Shown here one piece after another: positions 1 to 5,641 of a stretch of DNA of 11,801 nt. Each line of letters opens with the position of its first letter. Within the stretch, counting starts at the first letter, position 1. Origin of the DNA: Pseudomonadota bacterium (GTDB lineage: Bacteria > Pseudomonadota > Gammaproteobacteria > Burkholderiales > Rhodocyclaceae); contig JAEWVQ010000380.1 of NCBI GenBank assembly GCA_023459095.1, positions 1 to 11,801 of the forward strand, in the 5' to 3' direction. The notes beneath the pieces are model-generated. The model was not told the origin of the DNA. It made no database searches and saw only the letters and a program-made list of their open reading frames with translations. Position numbers and translations under genes: made by a program.

Positions 1-25
1 CAAATTTATGCCGAAAGGGGGAGAC

Positions 26-63
26 GCGCAGGTATCGACTCCGGTACAGTTGCGCACCTGTGC
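26..63. other. Imperfect stem-loop upstream of the di-iron protein gene
   Basis: GCGCAGGT (26-33) can pair with ACCTGTGC (56-63) over 8 bp with one G-U pair, leaving a 22-base loop. It lies in the leader if translation starts at 104, and would be coding if it starts at 8. It resembles no riboswitch class that I recognise. The structure is visible, a function is not. Confidence 0.25.
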
Positions 64-103
64 CCGCGCAGACGGGTGGCCCTTCCTCAGCAGGACGACA
101 TTC

Positions 104-874
104 ATGGCAGTGGAGTTGTACAACGACGGGACGCACATCTGTCTCGCCTTTTACGATCTGGTGGACGAAGAAGCGGATCACGCGGTGCAGTGCAACCAGT
201 TCCTGATCGTCGATGGCGATCACGGCGCACTGGTCGATCCCGGCGGCAACATGACGTACAACGGCTTGTTGATGGGCATGCAGCGTCATTTTCCGGCGCG
301 CAATCTCGACTACATCCTGGCGTCGCATGCCGACCCCGATATCATCGCCTCGCTCAACAAGTGGATGGTCACGACCAGCTGCCGGGTGATGATCTCCAAG
401 CTGTGGGCGCGTTTCCTGCCACACTTCACCACCGGTCGCGACTATTCCGAAAGGATTATCGGCATCCCCGACGAAGGCATGCTGATCCCGCTCGGGGGGA
501 GCAAGCTGAAGGCGCTGCCGGCGCACTTCATGCATTCCGAGGGTAACTTCCAGTTCTACGATCCGGTCTCGAAGATCCTGTTCTCGGGCGACATGGGCGC
601 GTCCCTCATCGATCATGACAAGGCGCTCGACCCGGTGCGCGATTTCGATGCTCATGTGCCGAGCATGCTCGGCTTCCATCGCCGCTACATGGTGTCGAAC
701 AAGATCTGCCGCTACTGGGTGAACATGGTGCGCAGCCTCGACGTCGAGATGATCGTGCCCCAGCACGGCGCGCGCTTCGAGGGCAAGGAAATGGTCAACC
801 GCTTCCTCGGCTGGATCGAGAATCTGCCCTGCGGCATCGACCTGATGACCCAGGACAGTTATCGCGCGCCCTGA
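104..874 (+). CDS. Di-iron MBL-fold protein, oxygen-binding (ODP/flavodiiron core) type
   Basis: The 256-residue protein is a metallo-beta-lactamase-fold domain alone, without the flavodoxin or rubredoxin part of flavodiiron proteins. Candidate metal ligands sit in the flavodiiron order: H75-x-D77-x-D79, H144, D163 and H221, with spacings of 65, 19 and 58 residues. Flavodiiron proteins normally have H-x-E-x-D at the first site; here the glutamate position is aspartate. Proteins of this type bind O2 or NO at a non-haem di-iron site and serve as sensors or reductases; a soluble cytoplasmic role is inferred, since no signal peptide or membrane segment is seen. The start at 104 is chosen because AGGA (92-95) lies 8 bases upstream. 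An in-frame ATG at 8 would add 32 residues unlike the family. It converges on the CoxE-like gene. The fold is clear; the physiological role is not. Confidence 0.82.
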   Translation: MAVELYNDGTHICLAFYDLVDEEADHAVQCNQFLIVDGDHGALVDPGGNMTYNGLLMGMQRHFPARNLDYILASHADPDIIASLNKWMVTTSCRVMISKLWARFLPHFTTGRDYSERIIGIPDEGMLIPLGGSKLKALPAHFMHSEGNFQFYDPVSKILFSGDMGASLIDHDKALDPVRDFDAHVPSMLGFHRRYMVSNKICRYWVNMVRSLDVEMIVPQHGARFEGKEMVNRFLGWIENLPCGIDLMTQDSYRAP

Positions 875-882
875 GGCGCGCG
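863..882. terminator. Perfect GC hairpin between convergent genes, stop codon in loop
   Basis: CGCGCGCC (863-870) and GGCGCGCG (875-882) form an 8-bp perfect stem. The 4-base loop CTGA contains the TGA stop codon (872-874) of the di-iron protein gene. It sits between two converging genes, so a bidirectional transcription end is the likeliest role. There is no T-run on either side, so it is not a canonical intrinsic terminator. Confidence 0.45.
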
Positions 883-910
883 GGGGTGGAGAGGTGTCCG
901 CCGCCGCCTC

Positions 911-2089
911 TCAGTTCTTCTTCGACAGCGACTGCATCGCCCGCGTGAGGCCATCGAGCGTCATCGGGAACATGCGTCCGCCGACGATCTGGTGGATCAG
1001 CTCGATCGACTGGCGGTATTGCCAGAAGCGTTCCGGCTCCGGGTTCAGCCACGCCGCCGCCGGATAGGCGTCGAGCAGCCGGCGCAGCCAGGTGGCGCCG
1101 GGCTCCGCGTTCATGTGCTCGATCGAGCCGTGTGGATGCAGGATCTCGTAGGGGCTCATGGTGGCGTCGCCGACGAACACCAGCTTGTAGTCGGCGCCGT
1201 AGCGGTGGATGACGTCGGCGAGCGGGATGCGCTCGGCGTGACGGCGGCGGTTGTCGCGCCACACGCTCTCATACACGCAGTTGTGGAAGTAGAAATATTC
1301 GAGGTGCTTGAACTCGGTGCGGCAGGCCGAGAACAGTTCCTCGCAGACCTTGACGTGGTCGTCCATCGAGCCGCCGACGTCGAGAAAGAGCAGCACCTTG
1401 ACCGCATTGTGGCGTTCGGGGCGCATCATCAGATCGAGCCAGCCGGCGTTGCGCGCAGTGGCCGCGATGGTGCGCTCGAGATCGAGCTCCTCGGCGGCGC
1501 CGTCGCGGGCGAAGCGGCGTAGCCGCCGTAGCGCGACCTTGATGTTGCGCGTGCCCAGTTCGACCGCATCGTCCAGATTGCGGAATTCGCGCTTGTCCCA
1601 CACCTTGACCGCGGTCCGGTTGCCGGCCGAATCGCCGCCGACGCGGATGCCCTCGGGATGAGTGCCGTTGTTGCCGAAGGGCGAGCTGCCGCCGGTGCCG
1701 ATCCACTTGTTGCCGCCCTGGTGGCGTCCCTTCTGCTCGTCGAGGCGCTTGCGGAACTCCTCCATCAGCGTGTCCCAGCCGAGCTTCTCCAGTTTGGCCC
1801 GCTCTTCGGGGCTGAGATGCTTCTTCATCGCTGCCCGCAGCCAGTCTTCAGGCAGTTCGAGTTCGAGGCCGGGAATTTCGGCAACGCCCTTGAAGTACTC
1901 GCCGAAGGCTTGGTCGTAGCGGTCGTAGAGCGCCTCGTCCTTGACCAGGCAGGCGCGCGACCACACGTAGAACTCGTCGATGGAGTGGCCGCACACACGC
2001 TCGCGCAGCCCTTCGAGCAGGGTCAGGAACTCGCGCGTGGACACCGGCAGCCGGCGCGCCTTGAGATGCAGGAAGAAGTCGATGAGCAT
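911..2089 (-). CDS. CoxE-like VWA-domain protein
   Basis: This 392-residue protein belongs to the VWA/CoxE-like family. The N-terminal part (about 1-75) has the family's FYVWSRACLVKDE and FGEYFKG segments. A charged, glycine-rich linker follows (about 130-165). The VWA domain starts near residue 230 with the metal-ion-dependent adhesion site D237-V-G-G-S241 (DxGxS), and GDATMS further on probably belongs to the same domain. No signal peptide or membrane helix is seen, so it is probably cytoplasmic. Such proteins work with a MoxR ATPase; in CO dehydrogenase systems CoxD and CoxE help assemble the metal centre. It starts 10 bases after the MoxR stop and has no clear Shine-Dalgarno, which suggests translational coupling. 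Its target is not identifiable from sequence; the divergent cytochromes or the di-iron protein are guesses by proximity. Confidence 0.88.
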   Translation of the reverse strand: MLIDFFLHLKARRLPVSTREFLTLLEGLRERVCGHSIDEFYVWSRACLVKDEALYDRYDQAFGEYFKGVAEIPGLELELPEDWLRAAMKKHLSPEERAKLEKLGWDTLMEEFRKRLDEQKGRHQGGNKWIGTGGSSPFGNNGTHPEGIRVGGDSAGNRTAVKVWDKREFRNLDDAVELGTRNIKVALRRLRRFARDGAAEELDLERTIAATARNAGWLDLMMRPERHNAVKVLLFLDVGGSMDDHVKVCEELFSACRTEFKHLEYFYFHNCVYESVWRDNRRRHAERIPLADVIHRYGADYKLVFVGDATMSPYEILHPHGSIEHMNAEPGATWLRRLLDAYPAAAWLNPEPERFWQYRQSIELIHQIVGGRMFPMTLDGLTRAMQSLSKKN

Positions 2090-2099
2090 GGCGGTGGCG

Positions 2100-2951
2100 T
2101 CAGCGGTTGCGCTGGGCCATGTAGATCAGGCGCTCGAACAGATGCACGTCCTGCTCGTTCTTGAGCAGGGCGCCATGCAGCGGCGGCACGATGGCCTTGT
2201 GGTCGGTGCCGCGCAGGGCTTCGGCGGGGATGTCCTCGGCGACCAGCAGCTTGAGCCAGTCGATCAGCTCCGAGGTCGAGGGCTTCTTCTTCAGGCCGGG
2301 CACGTCGCGCAGACCGAAGAACACCTCGAGCGCCTCGGCGAGCAGGGCCTTGCGGATGCCAGGGAAGTGCACGTCCACGATGCGCTGCATGGTGTCGCGA
2401 TCAGGGAACTTGATGTAATGGAAGAAGCAGCGGCGCAGGAAGGCGTCGGGCAGTTCCTTCTCGTTGTTCGAGGTGATGAAAACGATGGGGCGGTGGCGCG
2501 CGCGCACGGTCTCGCGGGTCTCGTAGACATGGAACTCCATGCGGTCGAGCTCGCGCAGCAAATCGTTGGGGAATTCGATGTCGGCCTTGTCGATCTCGTC
2601 GATCAGCACCACGGTCTGGCGTTCGGCCTCGAAGGCCTGCCACAGCACGCCCTTGACGATGTAGTTGCCGATGTCCTTGACGCGGTCGTCGCCCAGTTGC
2701 GAGTCGCGCAGGCGCGACACCGCATCGTACTCGTACAGGCCTTGCTGCGCCTTGGTGGTCGATTTCACGTGCCACTGCAGCAGCGGCAGATCGAGCGCGG
2801 CGGCGACCTGCTCGGCGAGCATGGTCTTGCCGGTGCCCGGCTCGCCCTTGATGAGCAGCGGGCGCTGCAGGCGGATGGCGGCATTGACCGCGAGCATCAG
2901 GTCGGGCGTGGCGACGTAGTCCTGGGAGCCTTCGAAGCGAAGTTGGGGCAT
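2100..2951 (-). CDS. MoxR-family AAA+ ATPase (CoxD-like)
   Basis: This 283-residue AAA+ ATPase has Walker A GEPGTGKT (36-43), Walker B VVLIDE (114-119), the sensor-1 region TSNN (160-163) and the arginine-finger pair R173-R174. The full MoxR-type core is present at normal length, ending in the small helical lid. MoxR ATPases use ATP hydrolysis to remodel or metallate a client protein together with a VWA partner. The partner here is the CoxE-like gene directly downstream, 10 bases away. The start at 2951 is supported by AGAGGA (2964-2959 on the minus strand), 7 bases from ATG. A TATAAT box at 2985-2980 gives a short leader. The client is unknown. I call it CoxD-like from the pairing, not from any CO dehydrogenase genes, which are absent here. 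Confidence 0.92.
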   Translation of the reverse strand: MPQLRFEGSQDYVATPDLMLAVNAAIRLQRPLLIKGEPGTGKTMLAEQVAAALDLPLLQWHVKSTTKAQQGLYEYDAVSRLRDSQLGDDRVKDIGNYIVKGVLWQAFEAERQTVVLIDEIDKADIEFPNDLLRELDRMEFHVYETRETVRARHRPIVFITSNNEKELPDAFLRRCFFHYIKFPDRDTMQRIVDVHFPGIRKALLAEALEVFFGLRDVPGLKKKPSTSELIDWLKLLVAEDIPAEALRGTDHKAIVPPLHGALLKNEQDVHLFERLIYMAQRNR

Positions 2952-2979
2952 CGGGGAATCCTCTGATTAATTTCGCCCG

Positions 2980-2985
2980 ATTATA
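2980..2985 (-). promoter_or_regulatory. Putative -10 box for the moxR-coxE operon
   Basis: The minus strand reads TATAAT here, a perfect sigma-70 -10 hexamer. Transcription would start near 2973, leaving a leader of about 20 bases with the AGAGGA ribosome site. No good TTGACA-like -35 is seen at 16-18 bases; the nearest candidate, TTCGCG, has a 19-base spacer. Confidence 0.5.
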
Positions 2986-3009
2986 GGGCTAGGCTGAGGC
3001 CAGCCGCGA

Positions 3010-3030
3010 AAGCTGCACCGGAAGCTGCAC
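3010..3030 (+). repeat. Tandem 9-base direct repeat AAGCTGCAC
   Basis: AAGCTGCAC occurs at 3010-3018 and again at 3022-3030, separated by CGG, giving a 12-base period. It lies upstream of the minus-strand TATAAT box in the divergent moxR/cytochrome region. It could be a regulator site on one face of the helix; chance is also possible at this length. Confidence 0.3.
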
Positions 3031-3061
3031 GTGCCCGGGAGAAAGCCGCTTCGACGGAACC

Positions 3062-3114
3062 GCACCGACGCCGGTGCCTTGCGGGCGGGAGAGAGGACGG
3101 AAGCGCGGGCTTCC
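3062..3114. other. Two 6-bp hairpins in the cytochrome upstream region
   Basis: Two perfect stem-loops of identical geometry (6-bp stem, 4-base loop) stand in the region upstream of the first cytochrome gene. GCACCG/CGGTGC spans 3062-3077 and GGAAGC/GCTTCC spans 3099-3114. They may structure the 5' leader of the cytochrome-fumC transcript. I found no convincing plus-strand promoter in 2990-3182, so whether they are transcribed is unknown. Confidence 0.3.
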
Positions 3115-3182
3115 CTAAGTGGGCATCGCTGCACGTCCTCCGCATCCGCCGTTTGACTGCATCCCCATGCAGAGGAGGCAAC

Positions 3183-3506
3183 ATGGAGCGATCCCACCTT
3201 GCCGGCGCGCTCTTCGCCGCCGCGCTCGCCGCCAGCGGAGCCGCGTGCGCCGCCGGCGACGCCAAGGCGGCCGAGGGCAAGCGTTCAATGTGCATCGGTT
3301 GCCACGGCATTCCCGGCTACCGCACCGGTTATCCCGAGGTTTATCCGGTGCCCATGCTCGGCGGCCAGCACCCCGAGTACATCGTGCGCGCGCTGCAGGC
3401 CTACAAGAGCGGCGAACGCAGCCACCCGACCATGCAGGGTATCGCCGGCAGCCTCTCCGAGCAGGATATGGCCGACTTCGCCGCCTACTACGGAGGTGCC
3501 CGATGA
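3183..3506 (+). CDS. Secreted monohaem class I cytochrome c (c4/c553-like), first of pair
   Basis: This 107-residue precursor has a signal peptide (about 1-23, probable cleavage after ASGAACA), then one haem c site C37-I-G-C40-H41. The probable sixth ligand is M84 in HPTM; M58 is a less likely alternative. The segments PMLGGQHPEYI, ALQAYKSGER and GSLSEQDMADFAAYY match one domain of cytochrome c4/c553. It would be an electron carrier in the periplasm. The start at 3183 is supported by AGGAGG (3173-3178), with a rather short 4-base spacer; the in-frame ATG at 3153 would spoil the signal peptide. Its TGA overlaps the ATG of the next cytochrome (ATGA), so the two are translationally coupled. The redox partner is unknown. 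Confidence 0.9.
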   Translation: MERSHLAGALFAAALAASGAACAAGDAKAAEGKRSMCIGCHGIPGYRTGYPEVYPVPMLGGQHPEYIVRALQAYKSGERSHPTMQGIAGSLSEQDMADFAAYYGGAR

Positions 3507-3835
3507 AGCCCGCGCACCGCCTTGCGCCGCTCGCCGGCGCCGCGCTCGTCCTGGCGCTGGTGTTGCCCGCCGCGGCCGCCGATCCGGCGCGCGGCAAGGA
3601 AATTTCGACGACCTGCGCGGCCTGCCATGGCCAGGACGGCAACAGCCCGACGCCCGAGTTTCCGCGCATCGCCGGCCAGCACGAAGCCTATCTGCTGCAG
3701 GCGATGCACGATTACAAGAACGGCCGCCGACGCAACCCGATCATGGCGGCGCAGGTCGAAAACCTGACGGACGCCGACATGGCCGATCTTGCCGCCTGGT
3801 TCGCCAGTCGCCCGGGCTTGTACCTCAAGCGCTGA
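3503..3835 (+). CDS. Secreted monohaem class I cytochrome c (c4/c553-like), second of pair
   Basis: This 110-residue precursor has a signal peptide (about 1-26, LVLPAAAA before D27), haem site C38-A-A-C41-H42 and probable axial M81 in NPIM. The FPRIAGQHEAYLLQAMHDYKNG and NLTDADMADLAAWF segments are classic for cytochrome c4/c553 domains. It acts in the periplasm as an electron carrier. Its ATG overlaps the stop of the upstream cytochrome, and GGAGG (3492-3496) lies 6 bases before it. Together the two genes match the two haem domains of a diheme c4 cytochrome as separate polypeptides, each with its own export signal. fumC begins 60 bases downstream. Partner enzymes are not identifiable. Confidence 0.92.
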   Translation: MKPAHRLAPLAGAALVLALVLPAAAADPARGKEISTTCAACHGQDGNSPTPEFPRIAGQHEAYLLQAMHDYKNGRRRNPIMAAQVENLTDADMADLAAWFASRPGLYLKR

Positions 3836-3848
3836 GGGCGCGCGCTTG
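3826..3848. other. Hairpin spanning the second cytochrome's stop codon
   Basis: CAAGCGC (3826-3832) and GCGCTTG (3842-3848) form a 7-bp perfect stem, with the TGA stop (3833-3835) at the start of the 9-base loop. It could attenuate read-through from the cytochrome pair into fumC or protect the upstream mRNA end. No T-run follows. Confidence 0.35.
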
Positions 3849-3895
3849 TGGCGCGGACCGGGCCATGCCGTCGGCGCCGGACGAAGGAGGGCGAC

Positions 3896-5272
3896 ATGAA
3901 CGAAACCCGCATCGAACGCGACAGCATGGGCGAAGTCGCGGTGCCGATCCATGCGCTGTACGGCGCGCAGACGCAGCGCGCGGTGGACAACTTTGCGCTC
4001 GGCGGCCAACCCATGCCGGCGCCCTTCGTACGCGCGCTGCTGCAGACCAAGCTCGCCGCGGCGCGCGCCAACGTCGCGCTCGGGCAACTGCCGCCGGCGC
4101 TGGGCGAGGCCATCGCCGAGGCCTGCGTCGAACTGCTCGAGGGCGATTACATGCGCCACTTTCCGGTCGACGTGTTCCAGACCGGTTCGGGCACCAGCTC
4201 CAACATGAACGCGAACGAGGTCGTCGCCACCCTCGCCGCGCGCCGCCTCGGCGAGGCGGTGTCGCCTAACGATCACGTCAATGGCGGCCAGAGCAGCAAC
4301 GACACCGTTCCCACTGCGATCCACGTTGCGGCCGCGCAGGGCGTGGCTCACGACCTGCTGCCGGCGCTCGTCCACCTCGCCGCGACGCTCCGTGCCAAGG
4401 CGCAGACCGTCCGCGCCCACGTCAAGACCGGCCGCACCCACTTGATGGACGCGATGCCGGTGCGCATGAGTCAGGTGCTCGAAGGCTGGGCGCGGCAGAT
4501 CGAGGCCGACGTCGAACGTCTCACTCAGCTGCAGCCGGCGCTGCAGCGCTTGGCGCAGGGCGGCACCGCGGTGGGCACCGGGATCAACGCCCCTCCCGGC
4601 TTCGCTGCCCGCGTCGCCACCGAACTCGCGACGCTCACCGGCCTGCCGTTCCGCCCGGCGGAGAATTTTTTCGCCGCGATCGGCGCGCAGGACACCGCGG
4701 TCGCGGTCTCCGGGCAGTTGCGCACCACCGCGGTGTCGCTGATGAAAATCGCCAACGATCTGCGCTGGATGAACTCCGGTCCGCTCGCCGGGCTGGGAGA
4801 GATCGAACTGCCCGCCTTGCAGCCGGGCTCCTCGATCATGCCCGGCAAGGTCAATCCGGTGATCCCCGAGGCCGTCTGCATGGCCGCCGCCCAGGTCATC
4901 GGCAACGACGCCGCGATCGTGGTCGCCGGCCAGTCGGGCAACTTCGAACTCAACGTGATGCTGCCGCTGATTGCCCGCAACCTGCTCGAGAGTATCGGCC
5001 TGCTCGCGAATGCGAGCCGTGCGCTTGCCGACAAGGCGATCGCCGGATTTGCAGTCAATGACGCGCGCCTGCGCGCGGCGCTCGCGCGTAACCCCGTTCT
5101 GGTCACCGCGCTCAATCCCATCGTCGGTTACGAGAAGGCGGCCGAGATCGCCAAGCAGGCCTACCGCGAGGGGCGGCCGATCATCGAAGTCGCCGCCGAA
5201 CTGAGCGGTCTCGACCGCGCCCGCCTCGAAGTGCTGCTCGATCCCGAGCGCCTTGCCGACGGCGGCTCGTGA
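3896..5272 (+). CDS. fumC: Class II fumarate hydratase
   Basis: The 458-residue enzyme interconverts fumarate and L-malate in the TCA cycle as a cytoplasmic, iron-independent homotetramer. The family signature GSSIMPGKVNP is at 311-321, with the catalytic serine loop S312-S313 and K318/N320. H182 in TGRTHLMD corresponds to E. coli FumC H188 with a constant offset of six, as does the SSN motif at 133-135. The SGTSSNMNANEV substrate loop is also present. The usual N-K-S-Q-S-S-N reads N-G-G-Q-S-S-N here (129-135), so it belongs to a less common branch. Aspartase is less likely because that family has IMPAKVNP. The start at 3896 is supported by AAGGAGG (3884-3890); an in-frame ATG at 3848 has no such site. 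It may be co-transcribed with the cytochromes. Confidence 0.93.
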   Translation: MNETRIERDSMGEVAVPIHALYGAQTQRAVDNFALGGQPMPAPFVRALLQTKLAAARANVALGQLPPALGEAIAEACVELLEGDYMRHFPVDVFQTGSGTSSNMNANEVVATLAARRLGEAVSPNDHVNGGQSSNDTVPTAIHVAAAQGVAHDLLPALVHLAATLRAKAQTVRAHVKTGRTHLMDAMPVRMSQVLEGWARQIEADVERLTQLQPALQRLAQGGTAVGTGINAPPGFAARVATELATLTGLPFRPAENFFAAIGAQDTAVAVSGQLRTTAVSLMKIANDLRWMNSGPLAGLGEIELPALQPGSSIMPGKVNPVIPEAVCMAAAQVIGNDAAIVVAGQSGNFELNVMLPLIARNLLESIGLLANASRALADKAIAGFAVNDARLRAALARNPVLVTALNPIVGYEKAAEIAKQAYREGRPIIEVAAELSGLDRARLEVLLDPERLADGGS

Positions 5273-5287
5273 GCGGTGCCCTTGTTT

Positions 5288-5309
5288 GGGGATGAGGCGG
5301 GTTATCCCC
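5288..5309. terminator. Possible stem-loop downstream of fumC
   Basis: GGGGAT (5288-5293) can pair with ATCCCC (5304-5309) around a 10-base loop, 15 bases after the fumC stop. No T-run follows. The 3' arm lies inside the first repeat element, so the pairing may be incidental. Confidence 0.3.
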
Positions 5310-5397
5310 GTGCGCCGTGAATCAGGCTGTGGAAAAGATGTGGGTGGCCGCTGAAGAGGCTTGATCTGTCGAGGTTTTTGGGTGTTGCCTAAAAATG
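5301..5397 (+). repeat. Paired intergenic element, copy 1
   Basis: This is the first of two diverged 97-base copies. It opens with GTTATCCCCG, carries TGAATCA, then TGTGGAAAA (5329-5337; the other strand reads TTTTCCACA, which fits the DnaA-box consensus TTWTNCACA), and ends with GCCTAAAAATG (5387-5397). The first 42 bases match copy 2 at roughly 34 positions by eye; the middle is unrelated, yet the end motif sits at exactly the same offset (86) in both. I do not recognise the family. Confidence 0.6.
5329..5337 (-). promoter_or_regulatory. DnaA-box-like site in copy 1
   Basis: The minus strand reads TTTTCCACA, which fits the relaxed DnaA-box consensus TTWTNCACA. A weaker relative, TTATCCCCG (5302-5310, plus strand), lies at the left end of the same copy and has two mismatches to the strong box. 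Confidence 0.4.
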
Positions 5398-5463
5398 GTG
5401 CAGTGCAAACCCTGCCGCCGGGCAAGGCGTGTGGCGCAGCCCACCGCGCCCGCAAAGCGCACA

Positions 5464-5560
5464 GTTATCCCCGGTCGGCGTGAATCACGGTGTGGATAAT
5501 CTGTGAGCGGGCGGCGGATGTCATTGAAAAAAAACGATATTCGCCTTGTGCCTGAAAATG
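5464..5560 (+). repeat. Paired intergenic element, copy 2
   Basis: This second copy begins 163 bases after the first. GTTATCCCCG is followed by the odd palindrome CGTGAATCACG (5479-5489), a perfect DnaA box on the minus strand (5491-5499), an A-rich tract (5524-5541) and GCCTGAAAATG (5550-5560). TTATCC (5465-5470) and GGATAA (5494-5499) form an inverted pair roughly centred on the palindrome. TGCCT and AGGCA around the end motif can also pair. Candidate roles are DnaA binding, a regulatory RNA end or a protein-binding array; none is proven. Confidence 0.6.
5491..5499 (-). promoter_or_regulatory. Perfect DnaA box in copy 2
   Basis: The minus strand reads TTATCCACA, the strong DnaA box, facing the weaker TTATCCCCG (5465-5473) on the plus strand. 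An A-rich tract with eight consecutive A lies about 25 bases to the right. Two consensus-matching boxes within 171 bases is well above chance in GC-rich DNA. No dnaA, dnaN, rpmH or gid gene is nearby, so chromosomal oriC is not supported. Confidence 0.5.
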
Positions 5561-5599
5561 AGGCAGGGTAGGTGCGCGGGCTGGGCGCAGGACGGCTTC

Positions 5600-5605
5600 T
5601 ATAAT
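5600..5605 (+). promoter_or_regulatory. Putative -10 box for the M61 peptidase gene
   Basis: A perfect TATAAT stands 111 bases before the peptidase ATG. The region 16-18 bases upstream is GC-rich with no TTGACA-like element, so an activator or an extended element would be needed. Transcription would start near 5612, just before the short leader frame. Confidence 0.4.
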
Positions 5606-5641
5606 CCCGCTTTGCGCGCCGCAGCGGCCGCCGATCCGCGC

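Noticed and set aside
8..103. N-terminal extension of the di-iron protein from the ATG at 8
   Set aside because: The 32 extra residues do not resemble the fold, and AGGA sits properly before the ATG at 104. Not fully excluded, since sequence upstream of position 1 is missing.
1980..2966. A 328-codon plus-strand frame opposite moxR
   Set aside because: It is the antisense of moxR, whose Walker A, Walker B and sensor motifs are intact in the minus strand.
3488..5455. A 655-codon minus-strand frame opposite fumC
   Set aside because: It is antisense to fumC and the second cytochrome, with composition typical of an antisense shadow and no motif.
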